NCBI RefSeq assembly: GCF_000974365.1
Contig: NZ_BAZW01000029.1
Location: forward strand, 1 to 49,900
Direction of reading: 5' to 3'
Length of the DNA: 49,900 bases
Origin: Geofilum rubicundum JCM 15548
Lineage (GTDB): Bacteria > Bacteroidota > Bacteroidia > Bacteroidales > Marinilabiliaceae
Under the pieces are notes generated by a model. The model had not been told where the DNA came from, made no database searches, and saw only the letters and a program-made list of their open reading frames with translations. The position numbers and the translations under genes are program-made. Positions 33,923 to 42,017 of this stretch are shown in pieces (within the stretch, counting starts at the first letter, position 1; every line of letters begins with the position of its first letter).

Positions 33923-33930
33923 TATATTTG
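33923..33930 (+). promoter_or_regulatory. Orphan -7 element in the DUF3078-DEAD helicase gap
   Basis: TATATTTG matches TAnnTTTG but no ORF follows before a terminator about 100 bases downstream. TTTG at 33895-33898 is upstream but 24 bases away, longer than usual. It may drive a small RNA. Confidence 0.4.
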
Positions 33931-33936
33931 TATAGA

Positions 33937-34039
33937 AAGAACGGAGGTTTTTTCATAGGTTTAGGTTAGGTTAATTAGGTTTAGGAAGAAAAGAGGCTTA
34001 AACGGGTAGTGCATCCCCCGGTTTTAGCCTCTTTTTTTT
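33937..34039 (+). ncRNA. Candidate small RNA of about 100 nt
   Basis: The span lies between the orphan -7 box at 33923-33930 and the terminator ending at 34039. It has no start codon followed by a plausible ORF and contains a TTAGGT-rich tract (33956-33985) that could be single-stranded. The 376-bp gap 33818-34194 holds nothing else but this unit and the hairpin at 34131-34163. The call is inference from promoter plus terminator only. The terminator could instead serve the DUF3078 mRNA. Confidence 0.35.
33991..34039 (+). terminator. Intrinsic terminator (DUF3078 or small RNA)
   Basis: AAGAGGCT at 33991-33998 pairs with AGCCTCTT at 34025-34032; TAAAC/GTTTTA and GGG/CCC extend the stem with a bulge. 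An uninterrupted T-run follows to 34039. Confidence 0.75.
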
Positions 34040-34130
34040 ATGGGAGGTTCCTAGGTGGTTTTATGGCATGTTAATTGCAATATATATCTTAGTTTTCTCA
34101 GAGTTTAGGGTTAGGTTTGGTTTAATGAAA

Positions 34131-34163
34131 CAGCCCGTCAGGTAGTGGGTACCTGACGGGCTG
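34131..34163 (-). terminator. Hairpin terminator downstream of the DEAD-box helicase
   Basis: CAGCCCGTCAGGTA (34131-34144) and TACCTGACGGGCTG (34150-34163) form a perfect 14-bp stem with a 5-base loop, 32 bases beyond the helicase stop. On the minus strand only a short T-stretch follows. Confidence 0.65.
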
Positions 34164-34194
34164 TTGATTTATTGGAACCTTTATTCTCTATACC

Positions 34195-35880
34195 TTAATT
34201 TCTCTTATGTCTGGCATATGTCCGTCTGGCCGGGGATCCGCCACGCTCTCCTCCACGCTCACCGTCCATTGACTGAACCATCAGCGACTGACCTTTAAAC
34301 CGGGCCTTTTTGAAAGCCTGAATTAAATGCCGTTCATGCGAACTTTCAGCTTCAAAATAGGATACCTTACTTTGAATATCAATTTTCCCGATGGCAATTT
34401 TCCGATCCGGTGTCTGGCGGTTAATGATGCTGATCAGAACATCCGGACGTAAATTGTTTTTGGCACCAATGTTGATCGAATAACGGGCAAATTTATCACC
34501 ACGTGCGCTTCCACCTGTTCGGGGACTTCTTTCTGTGCGTGATTTACGGTCGGCAGCGGTGACATTCAAATCGGCAGATTGGCTGTAGTCCTTATGCAGA
34601 CGGTTGAATTGCGCAGCAATGAACTTTTCAATGATTTCCTCACGTGACAAGTCCTGTAATTCAGCTTCAATGGTTGGAGCATACTGCTGCAGGTCGAACT
34701 GATTCGTGTCTGCTGCTGCCACGCCTTTTAAATGATTTTTCAGTCGCAGTTCAAAGACCTCGTTTCCGGTAGGGATTTGACGCTTGGTCAGTTTCTTGCC
34801 GGTCTGTTTTTCTAAAAAGCCCAGACGTCGCGTCTCTGAAGGCGCTAAAATGGCGATAGAAATACCTTTTTTACCGGCACGGCCGGTTCTGCCACTCCGG
34901 TGAATGTAGTTTTCCGGATCATCCGGAAAATGATAATGGATCACATGTGTGAGGTCATCCACATCCAGTCCGCGCGCCGCCACATCGGTAGCTACCAAAA
35001 TTTGAAGCTTGTTGTTGCGGAAACGTCCCATAACATAATCACGTTGGGCCTGAGAAAGGTCGCCATGCAATGCATCTGCATTGTAGCCGTCGTTCATCAG
35101 TTTGTCAGCGATGTCTTTTGTTTCCTGACGGGTACGGCAAAATACAATACCGTAAATATCAGGGGTTATGTCAGCAATTCTGCGTAAAGCCTGGTAACTG
35201 TTCTGGGGGGATGTTACCACAAACTCATGGCTGATGTCGTCGTTGGAAATATTCTGACGACTCACAGAAATGGTCTTAGGCTTATTCATATGTTTACCTG
35301 CCATCCGGTTGATGTCGGGAGGCATGGTGGCCGAAAACAGCAGCGTCTGCTTGGTGTCCGGCGTTTCGCCCATAATGGCATCCATCTCTTCCTTAAAACC
35401 CATTTTCAGCATTTCGTCTGCTTCATCCAGAATTAAAAAGCGGATGGAAGAAAGATCCAGTTTGTCTCTGCGGATCAGGTCGTTGACCCGTCCGGGGGTG
35501 CCAACCACAATGTCGCATTTTTTTCGAATGGCGATGATTTGGTTGTGAATGGGTGCGCCTCCATATACAGGAACCACCGAAACAGGTAAGTTGTTTGCAT
35601 AAGTGTTAAGGTCAGCGGTGATTTGAAGACACAGTTCACGCGTTGGGCATAGAACAATGGCTTGTACGCCTTTGGCGTTCAAATCCATTTTGTGCAGAAC
35701 GGGCAGGCCAAATGCGGCTGTTTTACCTGTTCCGGTTTGTGCCATTGCAACCAGGTCTTCTTCAGAATTTAATAGAAAAGGAATGGTTTCTGCTTGAATA
35801 GGTGTAGGCTTAATGAATCCGATTTTTTCAATGGATTCAAGAATCTCGGGCTTAAGCCCGGTTTCAGAAAATGTTTGCAT
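34195..35880 (-). CDS. deaD: DEAD-box ATP-dependent RNA helicase (CsdA/DeaD-like)
   Basis: A 561-aa helicase with Q motif (GFIKPTPIQAETIP), Walker A MAQTGTGKTAAFG, PTRELCLQI, GTPGR, DEADEMLKMGF, SATMP, and in lobe 2 ILVATDVAARGLDVD and HRSGRTGRAGKKG. The C-terminal region carries a DbpA-type RNA-binding domain (FARYSINIGAKNNLRPDVLI, then IGKIDIQSKVSYFEAE) and a basic RGG-like tail. It should remodel ribosomal or mRNA structure, as DeaD does at low temperature. A leader of about 175 nt is predicted between the promoter and the ATG, as in cold-shock helicases. Confidence 0.93.
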   Translation of the reverse strand: MQTFSETGLKPEILESIEKIGFIKPTPIQAETIPFLLNSEEDLVAMAQTGTGKTAAFGLPVLHKMDLNAKGVQAIVLCPTRELCLQITADLNTYANNLPVSVVPVYGGAPIHNQIIAIRKKCDIVVGTPGRVNDLIRRDKLDLSSIRFLILDEADEMLKMGFKEEMDAIMGETPDTKQTLLFSATMPPDINRMAGKHMNKPKTISVSRQNISNDDISHEFVVTSPQNSYQALRRIADITPDIYGIVFCRTRQETKDIADKLMNDGYNADALHGDLSQAQRDYVMGRFRNNKLQILVATDVAARGLDVDDLTHVIHYHFPDDPENYIHRSGRTGRAGKKGISIAILAPSETRRLGFLEKQTGKKLTKRQIPTGNEVFELRLKNHLKGVAAADTNQFDLQQYAPTIEAELQDLSREEIIEKFIAAQFNRLHKDYSQSADLNVTAADRKSRTERSPRTGGSARGDKFARYSINIGAKNNLRPDVLISIINRQTPDRKIAIGKIDIQSKVSYFEAESSHERHLIQAFKKARFKGQSLMVQSMDGERGGERGGSPARRTYARHKRN

Positions 35881-36060
35881 GTAAAATAAAAAGAATTAAA
35901 GGTCTGTAACCCTTGTTTGTTACAGTGACCCCATATTATTAAAACCAGGCAGGTAGTCTCTTTTCCTGTCTGAAAGCCCGGTCTCGCCATCTGATTGTCA
36001 TTTCCGAATTGATTAGATACCATGACCGGGAGTGTGGTCTGTTTCGGAAAAATCAGAGTG

Positions 36061-36068
36061 CAAAAGTA
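36061..36068 (-). promoter_or_regulatory. Predicted -7 element for the DEAD-box helicase
   Basis: The minus strand reads TACTTTTG, a perfect TAnnTTTG. The inferred start near 36054 gives a 5' leader of about 175 nt. Confidence 0.45.
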
Positions 36069-36215
36069 ATAACTTATAATTAGAAACCTCTACCATGGCT
36101 GGTCATATCCCGCTATTTATATTTTTTTATGATTTATCGGGTTAGGTGGACCAATATTTTTTGCCTGGTTTTTAAAAAAAAGGTTTGAAGGGATACAAGG
36201 TATTTTAAAAAAACA

Positions 36216-36223
36216 TATCTTTG
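36216..36223 (+). promoter_or_regulatory. Predicted -7 element for the pentose operon
   Basis: TATCTTTG matches TAnnTTTG. The start site near 36230 excludes the longer GntR reading at 36221 and supports the ATG at 36245. Confidence 0.55.
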
Positions 36224-36228
36224 ACCGT

Positions 36229-36244
36229 AACAGACCAGAACACT
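36229..36244 (+). promoter_or_regulatory. Candidate regulator site (AACAGACCAGAACACT)
   Basis: The segment lies on the predicted start site of the GntR gene. A related run AACAGAACAGAACAGACT is at 37269-37286 just before xylB. The shared ACAGA/CAGAAC words in front of both genes could be operator half-sites or mere AT-rich leader similarity. Confidence 0.25.
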
Positions 36245-37252
36245 ATGACGTCCAAAAAAAGCACTTTTAAATTTCAGATCAACGATGAAGGAAATGTTCC
36301 TAAGTTCCGGCAATTGATTGATTCTGTGAATCATGCTATTTCGGAAAACCGATTGAGTGTGGGGGATCATTTGCCGTCTGTTAATCAAATTTGTAAAGAT
36401 TATAAGTTGAGCAGGGATACCGTGTTCAAGGCTTATACCATCCTGAAGGAGCAGGGAGTGATTGATTCGGTGCCCAATAAAGGTTATTTTGTGGCACGTG
36501 AAATCCGTCGGGTTTTCTTGTTCCTGGATACTTTTAAAGCTTATAAGGAGGTGCTTTACGATGCCTTTACCAAGAATTTACCCAACAACGTGCTGGCAGA
36601 TGTCCATTTTCACCATTACAATCCGGAAGTCTTCAAACGCCAGATAGAGGAGAGCATTGGTAAGTATCACCGCTACGTGGTCATGCCCTTTGATCATGAA
36701 GAAATGGATGCTGTCCTCGCCCTGATTCCTTCCGATAAGTTGCTGGTGATTGACTGGAATATTTACTCTAAACCTGGTAATAATTTACTTTATCAGGATT
36801 TTGGCCAGTCGGTTTATGATGGATTGGAATCGGTTAAACACCTTCTGGAGAAGTACAAAGAGATGGTTTTTCTTTATCCGGATTATACCAATCACCCGAT
36901 TGAGTCGGTTCAATATTTTGAGAAGTTTTGTAAGCATAACCATATTAAACACAGTGTAGTTACTAAACCGTCGCAGTTTGAGGTTCGATCGGGAATGGCT
37001 TATTTTAGTGTGAGCGACCGCATGTTGGGACATTTTTTGGAGCAGTGCCGGGAAAAGAAACTGGAACCCGGGACCGATGCAGGAATCATTTCCTATAATG
37101 AAACACCGATGAAAAAGTTTATTTATAAAGGCATCACTGTTATTACAACCGATTTTCAGTTAATGGGCAGCAAGGCTGCGGAGTTTGTCTCCGGCGATAT
37201 TTCCATGCAGATTTGTGTGCCCACAAAAGTTTTGATCAGAGAATCGTTATAA
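36245..37252 (+). CDS. GntR-family regulator with periplasmic-binding-like sensor domain (XylR-like)
   Basis: A 335-aa protein. Residues 5-80 form a GntR winged helix (PKFRQLIDSVNHAI; SVGDHLPSVNQICKDYKLSR; GVIDSVPNKGYFVA). The remaining 250 residues resemble the two-lobe LacI/periplasmic-binding sensor found fused to GntR domains in Bacteroidota. It heads a gene string with xylulokinase and xylose isomerase, so xylose or xylulose is the likely effector. It is 42 bp upstream of xylB, so autoregulation of the operon is probable. Confidence 0.88.
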   Translation: MTSKKSTFKFQINDEGNVPKFRQLIDSVNHAISENRLSVGDHLPSVNQICKDYKLSRDTVFKAYTILKEQGVIDSVPNKGYFVAREIRRVFLFLDTFKAYKEVLYDAFTKNLPNNVLADVHFHHYNPEVFKRQIEESIGKYHRYVVMPFDHEEMDAVLALIPSDKLLVIDWNIYSKPGNNLLYQDFGQSVYDGLESVKHLLEKYKEMVFLYPDYTNHPIESVQYFEKFCKHNHIKHSVVTKPSQFEVRSGMAYFSVSDRMLGHFLEQCREKKLEPGTDAGIISYNETPMKKFIYKGITVITTDFQLMGSKAAEFVSGDISMQICVPTKVLIRESL

Positions 37253-37268
37253 AAATATTTGCTATTTA

Positions 37269-37286
37269 AACAGAACAGAACAGACT
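37269..37286 (+). promoter_or_regulatory. Candidate regulator site before xylB
   Basis: AACAGAACAGAACAGACT holds three CAGA-type words in tandem, similar to the segment on the GntR start site at 36229-36244. Significance is uncertain. Confidence 0.2.
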
Positions 37287-37294
37287 ATTTAATT

Positions 37295-38767
37295 ATGTAC
37301 ACATTAGGAATCGACGTAGGTAGCTCGTCCGTTAAAGTCAGTCTCTTGAATTTGTCGGATGGCAGTTGCGCTGCCTCTGCCTTCTATCCGTCTGAAGAGA
37401 TGGCGATAACGGCCATTAAGACCGGCTGGGCCGAACAGGATCCGGGCCAGTGGTGGAACAATATGAAAAGTGCCTTGAAAGATGTACTGGCTCGTTCAGC
37501 TGCGCCCAAGGATCAAATTAAAGCCATTGGCATCTCCTACCAGATGCACGGTTTGGTGGCTTTGGACAATAAGGGAGAAGTGGTTCGTCCATCCATCATC
37601 TGGTGCGACAGTCGCGCCGTTGAAATTGGTGATCAGGCTTTTAATGATTTAGGAGCGGAATACTGTTTGTCCAACTGCCTTAATTCTCCGGGAAATTTTA
37701 CGGCCTCTAAACTTAAATGGGTAAAAGACAATGAGCCCGAATTGTTTGCCCGTATTCATAAAATTATGTTGCCGGGCGATTACATGGCCTATAAGTTGAC
37801 TGGCAGGATGCAGACGACTGTGAGTGGCTTGACCGAAGGCATCATGTGGGATTTTAAGAAAGCAAGCATTGCTGAAGAACTCTTTGATTACTTTGGTTTT
37901 GCCAAAGATTTGATTCCGGAAATAGTGGATACTTTTTCTGAGCAATCGCAGGTGAGCGAGCAGGTAGCGAGTGAATTGGGTTTGCCTGCCGGCATCCCAG
38001 TGAGCTATCGCGCCGGTGATCAACCCAACAACGCTTTCTCCTTAAATGTGCTGGAACCTGGTGAAGTGGCGGCAACAGCCGGAACTTCAGGAGTTGTATA
38101 TGGTGTCAATGACACCCTGGCCCGGGATGAGCAATCGCGCGTTAACACCTTCGCCCATGTGAACCACAGCCAGGAGCAAAAACGCTTGGGGGTTCTGTTG
38201 TGCATCAACGGAACCGGCATTCTCAATTCCTGGTTGCGTAAGAATGTGGCTGCCCATCTCGATTATGCGGCCATGAATGAAGTGGCCATGAAGGCACCTG
38301 TAGGGGCTAAGGGCCTATTGGTTTATCCCTTTGGTAACGGTGCCGAACGCGTTTTGGGAAATGCCAATCCAGGAGGCGGTTTCAAAGGTATAAGCTTCAA
38401 TATCCACAACCAGTCGCACATGCTGCGTGCTGCGCAGGAGGGGATCGCCTATAGCTTCCGCTATGGCGTTGACATCATGGGTGAAATGGGTATAAAAGCC
38501 AAGGTGGTGCGTGCCGGTAAAGCCAATATGTTTTTAAGTCCCCTGTTTCGGCAAACCATGGCCAATGTGCTGGATGCCCGCATTGAACTATATGATACGG
38601 ATGGTGCCTTGGGTGCTGCCCGGGGCGCAGCTTTGGGCGCCGGTCTTTATAAAAATGCTGCAGAAGCCTTTGAGCGACTGACTTGTCTGGAGACCATTGA
38701 ACCCGATGGCGACAAGGTCGCTGTAAATGAAGTGTATAATAGTTGGAAAAATAATTTAAAGTTTTAA
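37295..38767 (+). CDS. xylB: Xylulokinase
   Basis: A 490-aa FGGY-family sugar kinase that phosphorylates D-xylulose to xylulose 5-phosphate. Visible are the N-terminal phosphate loop GIDVGSSSVKVSLL, substrate region ISYQMHGLVALD and SIIWCDSRA. Hinge and ATP-site motifs AGDQPNNAFSLNV and ATAGTSGVVYG, and the FGGY-type LGAARGAALGAG, are also present. The ATG at 37295 starts directly before the phosphate loop. It lies between the GntR regulator and xylA (18-bp gap). Confidence 0.94.
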   Translation: MYTLGIDVGSSSVKVSLLNLSDGSCAASAFYPSEEMAITAIKTGWAEQDPGQWWNNMKSALKDVLARSAAPKDQIKAIGISYQMHGLVALDNKGEVVRPSIIWCDSRAVEIGDQAFNDLGAEYCLSNCLNSPGNFTASKLKWVKDNEPELFARIHKIMLPGDYMAYKLTGRMQTTVSGLTEGIMWDFKKASIAEELFDYFGFAKDLIPEIVDTFSEQSQVSEQVASELGLPAGIPVSYRAGDQPNNAFSLNVLEPGEVAATAGTSGVVYGVNDTLARDEQSRVNTFAHVNHSQEQKRLGVLLCINGTGILNSWLRKNVAAHLDYAAMNEVAMKAPVGAKGLLVYPFGNGAERVLGNANPGGGFKGISFNIHNQSHMLRAAQEGIAYSFRYGVDIMGEMGIKAKVVRAGKANMFLSPLFRQTMANVLDARIELYDTDGALGAARGAALGAGLYKNAAEAFERLTCLETIEPDGDKVAVNEVYNSWKNNLKF

Positions 38768-38785
38768 TCCGTTAATAAGATCGTT

Positions 38786-40114
38786 ATGAGTTTAACATTA
38801 GGAAGCAAGGAGTATTTCCCCGGTATAGGAGAAATCAAGTACGAAGGCAAAGAGTCAAAGAACCCGATGGCCTTTAAATGGTACAACCCCGATCAGGTGG
38901 TGGCCGGAAAAACCATGAAAGAGCACATGCGTTTTGCGGTGTCTTATTGGCATACATTCTGCGGTGAAGGTGGTGACCCTTTTGGTCCCGGTACCAAAAC
39001 CTTTCCCTGGAACCAGGGAGCAGATGCCGTATCGGCTGCCAAGAATAAAATGGATGCCGCATTTGAATTTATCACGAAGTTAGGTGTGCCTTATTACTGT
39101 TTTCACGATATTGATTTGGTGAGCGAAGGATCTTCTGTGGCCGAGTACGAGAAGAATCTTCAGGCCATTGTTGATTATGCCAAAGCCAAGCAGCAAGACT
39201 CAGGTGTGAAGTTGCTTTGGGGTACAGCCAATGTTTTCAGCAACCCGCGTTACATGAATGGGGCTGCTACCAATCCTGATTTCAATGCGGTGGCCCATGC
39301 CGGTGCTCAGGTGAAAAACGCCATTGATGCCACCATTGCTTTAGGCGGAGAAGGTTACACCTTTTGGGGTGGACGCGAAGGCTATATGAGTCTTTTGAAC
39401 ACCAACATGAAGCGTGAGCAGGAACATTTGGGTCGCTTCCTTTCCATGGCTCGTGATTATGCCCGCAGTCAGGGTTTTAAAGGTGCTTTCTATATTGAAC
39501 CCAAACCCATGGAACCCACTAAGCATCAGTACGATTTTGATACAGCTACGGTTATTGGTTTTCTGCGTCAGTATGGTCTCGAAAAAGATTTCCGTCTGAA
39601 CATTGAAGTGAATCATGCGACTTTGGCCAGCCATACTTTCCAGCACGAACTGCAGGTAGCTGCGGATGCCGGACTCCTGGGATCCATTGATGCCAACCGC
39701 GGTGACTACCAGAATGGATGGGATACCGACCAGTTTCCGATCAATATTTATGAAACGGTGGAAGCCATGTTGGTGATCCTGGAGGCTGGCGGATTTAAGA
39801 CCGGTGGTATTAATTTTGATGCCAAAACCCGGCGTAATTCAACCGATCTGGACGATATCTTTATTGCGCATATTGCCGGAATGGATGTTTTTGCCCGTTC
39901 ATTGGTGATTGCCGATAAGATTCTGAACGAGTCGGATTACAAGAAAATGCGCATAGAGCGTTATGCTTCTTTCGATAATGGTAAAGGTGCTGAATTTGAG
40001 GCTGGTAAATTGTCGCTGGCCGACCTGAGAAACATTGCTGCTGCCAATGGTGAGCCCAAAATGCTCAGTGGCAAGCAAGAACTTTACGAGCAGTTGATTA
40101 ACTTGTATATTTAA
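38786..40114 (+). CDS. xylA: Xylose isomerase
   Basis: A 442-aa class II enzyme that interconverts D-xylose and D-xylulose. Recognisable are the N-terminal [49 protein letters not shown] (catalytic histidine and aspartate). [32 protein letters not shown] (metal-binding glutamate) and [19 protein letters not shown] follow. All metal ligands appear present. It directly follows xylB and is followed by inverted repeats and a clear terminator, so the catabolic transcript probably ends here. Confidence 0.96.
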   Translation: MSLTLGSKEYFPGIGEIKYEGKESKNPMAFKWYNPDQVVAGKTMKEHMRFAVSYWHTFCGEGGDPFGPGTKTFPWNQGADAVSAAKNKMDAAFEFITKLGVPYYCFHDIDLVSEGSSVAEYEKNLQAIVDYAKAKQQDSGVKLLWGTANVFSNPRYMNGAATNPDFNAVAHAGAQVKNAIDATIALGGEGYTFWGGREGYMSLLNTNMKREQEHLGRFLSMARDYARSQGFKGAFYIEPKPMEPTKHQYDFDTATVIGFLRQYGLEKDFRLNIEVNHATLASHTFQHELQVAADAGLLGSIDANRGDYQNGWDTDQFPINIYETVEAMLVILEAGGFKTGGINFDAKTRRNSTDLDDIFIAHIAGMDVFARSLVIADKILNESDYKKMRIERYASFDNGKGAEFEAGKLSLADLRNIAAANGEPKMLSGKQELYEQLINLYI

Positions 40115-40131
40115 AATACTCTGAAAAACAA

Positions 40132-40200
40132 ACATCCCGAAATATGATGCGTTTTCCATTTTATCACTTGGATCTATTTTGTCTTGAAGTTTCGGGATGT
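40132..40200 (+). other. Inverted repeat after xylA
   Basis: ACATCCCGAAA (40132-40142) and TTTCGGGATGT (40190-40200) are perfect 11-bp complements 47 bases apart. With the following terminator it may protect the xylA mRNA end. Confidence 0.4.
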
Positions 40201-40223
40201 GTTTCATTTAATTGATTATTTTT

Positions 40224-40264
40224 AGGTTGTCGTAAAACCCGCGGGTGGTTCGACAACCTTTTTT
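40224..40264 (+). terminator. Intrinsic terminator of the xylBA operon
   Basis: AGGTTGTCG (40224-40232) pairs with CGACAACCT (40251-40259), followed by six T. It separates xylA from the transporter gene. Confidence 0.8.
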
Positions 40265-40309
40265 CAAAAGTTACATTCCCCTTGTCACTTTTATTGATGT
40301 TACCCGAGG

Positions 40310-40326
40310 AACAACCTGCTGTTGTT
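40310..40326. promoter_or_regulatory. Small inverted repeat upstream of the sugar symporter
   Basis: AACAAC and GTTGTT flank CTGCT symmetrically, 38 bases before the ATG at 40364. It is a possible operator; too short to be certain. Confidence 0.25.
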
Positions 40327-40363
40327 GACTGGGTTATTTAATTTTAATCAAAAAAATATTTTA

Positions 40364-41746
40364 ATGAAAAATGGTCAAAATAAGCTGTACGTCACCGGCT
40401 TAACGCTTGTTGCCACGCTGGGCGGTTTGCTTTTTGGTTATGACACGGCTGTTATCTCAGGGGCGGAGAAATCCATTCAGGCCTTTCTCATCGACAGTCA
40501 GGGTTTAAGTACCTTTATTCATGGCGCCACGACCTCCAGCGCGCTCATTGGCTGTATTATCGGGGGAGCACTTTCCGGGATTTTTTCCTCGCGGATAGGT
40601 CGAAAAAAATCCCTGATGATAGCGGCGTTTCTGTTCTTTATTTCAGCTTTGGGGTCAGGGTATCCCGAGTTCCTGTTCTTTTCTGAAGGTGAAGTAAGCA
40701 TCTCCCTGTTAATGATGTTTAATTTTTACCGGGTCATTGGTGGAATTGGTGTTGGTATGGCTTCGGCCATAAGTCCCGTTTACATTGGAGAGATCGCTCC
40801 GGCCAATATTCGGGGACGCCTGGTTTCGCTCAACCAGTTTGCCATCATTTTTGGTATGTTGGTGGTTTATTTCGTGAACTGGGGCATTGCCAATGGGCAG
40901 AGTATTGAGTGGATTAACACCATTGGATGGCGACGGATGTTCTTCTCAGAAGCCATTCCCGCAGCCATCTTTGGTATATTATTGTTTTTTGTACCTGAAA
41001 CACCCAGGTATCTGACCCTCACCAACCGTCATGATGAGGCTCTTAACGTCCTGACAAAAATCAACGGCGCGGATGTGGCGCGTGATATTTTGAGGGATAT
41101 CAGATCCACCGTGGAGCACCATTCGGGAAAATTGTTTTCTTATGGTAAGCTGGTGATCATTATTGGTATTCTATTGTCGGTATTCCAGCAATTTGTCGGA
41201 ATTAACGTAGCGCTTTATTATGCGCCCCGTATTTTTGAAAGTATGGGAGCCGGTAAAGATGCCTCCATGATGCAAACCGTTGTAATGGGTTTGATCAATG
41301 TGATATTTACGGTTTTGGCCATCATGACCGTCGATAAGCTCGGTCGTAAACCCCTCTTGATAATCGGATCAATTGGCATGGCCGTTGGTATGTTTGCCAT
41401 TTCTGCGCTGTCGTTTTTTAACATCATTGGTATCTGGACCCTGGTTTTTATCATTGTCTATACCGCTTCCTTTATGATGTCATGGGGACCCATTTGCTGG
41501 GTCTTGATATCTGAGATATTCCCTAATAAGATCCGTGGAAGAGCTGTTGCGATTGCGGTGGCTGCTCAATGGACGGCCAACTACTTTATTTCATCAACCT
41601 ATCCGGCCATGATGGAGTTTAGTGGTGGAATGACTTATGGATTCTATGGTTTGATGAGTATTTTGTCGGCCTTGTTTGTCTGGAAAATGGTTCCCGAAAC
41701 AAAAGGACGGACGCTCGAAGAGCTGGAATCGCTCTGGAAAAAGTAG
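40364..41746 (+). CDS. xylE: MFS sugar/H+ symporter (XylE-like)
   Basis: A 460-aa transporter with twelve hydrophobic segments and sugar-porter motifs: GLLFGYDTAVISGAEKSIQA in helix 1, RIGRKKSLM between helices 2 and 3, and YIGEIAPANIRGRLVSLNQF. PETPRYL after helix 6, QQFVGINVALYYAPRIFESM in helix 7, DKLGRKPLL, and PETKGRTLEELE at the end complete the set. Location beside xylBA and a GH51 enzyme points to D-xylose or L-arabinose import. It is flanked by terminators on both sides, so it is probably transcribed alone. Confidence 0.93.
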   Translation: MKNGQNKLYVTGLTLVATLGGLLFGYDTAVISGAEKSIQAFLIDSQGLSTFIHGATTSSALIGCIIGGALSGIFSSRIGRKKSLMIAAFLFFISALGSGYPEFLFFSEGEVSISLLMMFNFYRVIGGIGVGMASAISPVYIGEIAPANIRGRLVSLNQFAIIFGMLVVYFVNWGIANGQSIEWINTIGWRRMFFSEAIPAAIFGILLFFVPETPRYLTLTNRHDEALNVLTKINGADVARDILRDIRSTVEHHSGKLFSYGKLVIIIGILLSVFQQFVGINVALYYAPRIFESMGAGKDASMMQTVVMGLINVIFTVLAIMTVDKLGRKPLLIIGSIGMAVGMFAISALSFFNIIGIWTLVFIIVYTASFMMSWGPICWVLISEIFPNKIRGRAVAIAVAAQWTANYFISSTYPAMMEFSGGMTYGFYGLMSILSALFVWKMVPETKGRTLEELESLWKK

Positions 41747-41819
41747 CTATTTGGGAAAATAGTTTAGGTCATTATTCTGTTTTAATGCTGAGGCCAATTG
41801 AACAGAGGGTGTATCTTTA

Positions 41820-41867
41820 AAACCGTTCAAAGCCTGTTTCTTAAACAGGCTTTGAACGGTTTTTTTG
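41820..41867 (+). terminator. Strong intrinsic terminator after the symporter gene
   Basis: Perfect 20-bp arms at 41820-41839 and 41843-41862 (core CCGTTCAAAGCCTG / CAGGCTTTGAACGG) surround a 3-base loop, with T through 41867. Confidence 0.92.
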
Positions 41868-42017
41868 CATCCCTCCTTTTAGGTGGAAAAATTGGTTTAT
41901 TTGGAGGATAGGGGTGTTATTTTATTTTTTCGCTTGGTCAATATGCGCTGTTTACCTAATTTTAAGGTTAGAATTACTTTTATTATTAACAGCCACTTTG
42001 TACTAAATTTAAGAACT

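Larger units (their letters stand above)
35881..36244. other. 363-bp divergent gap with two promoters and a long helicase leader
   Basis: No credible ORF lies here. It contains the helicase leader (about 35881-36054), the minus-strand promoter at 36061-36068, an AT-rich middle, and the plus-strand promoter at 36216-36223 of the pentose operon. Short inverted segments in the leader (for example GTAACCCTTGTTTGTTAC near 35908-35925) could fold. Confidence 0.5.

Noticed and set aside
36221-36244. Longer N-terminus for the GntR regulator starting at 36221
   Set aside because: It would start inside the predicted -7 box (36216-36223) and adds eight residues before the conserved domain.
40115-40363. 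Sugar-responsive riboswitch before the symporter
   Set aside because: The structured elements present are explained by an inverted repeat and a terminator at the end of xylA; no known riboswitch pattern was recognised.
41883-42017. Extended N-terminus of the GH51 enzyme
   Set aside because: The 45 added residues do not resemble a signal peptide, while the ATG at 42018 starts a good one.
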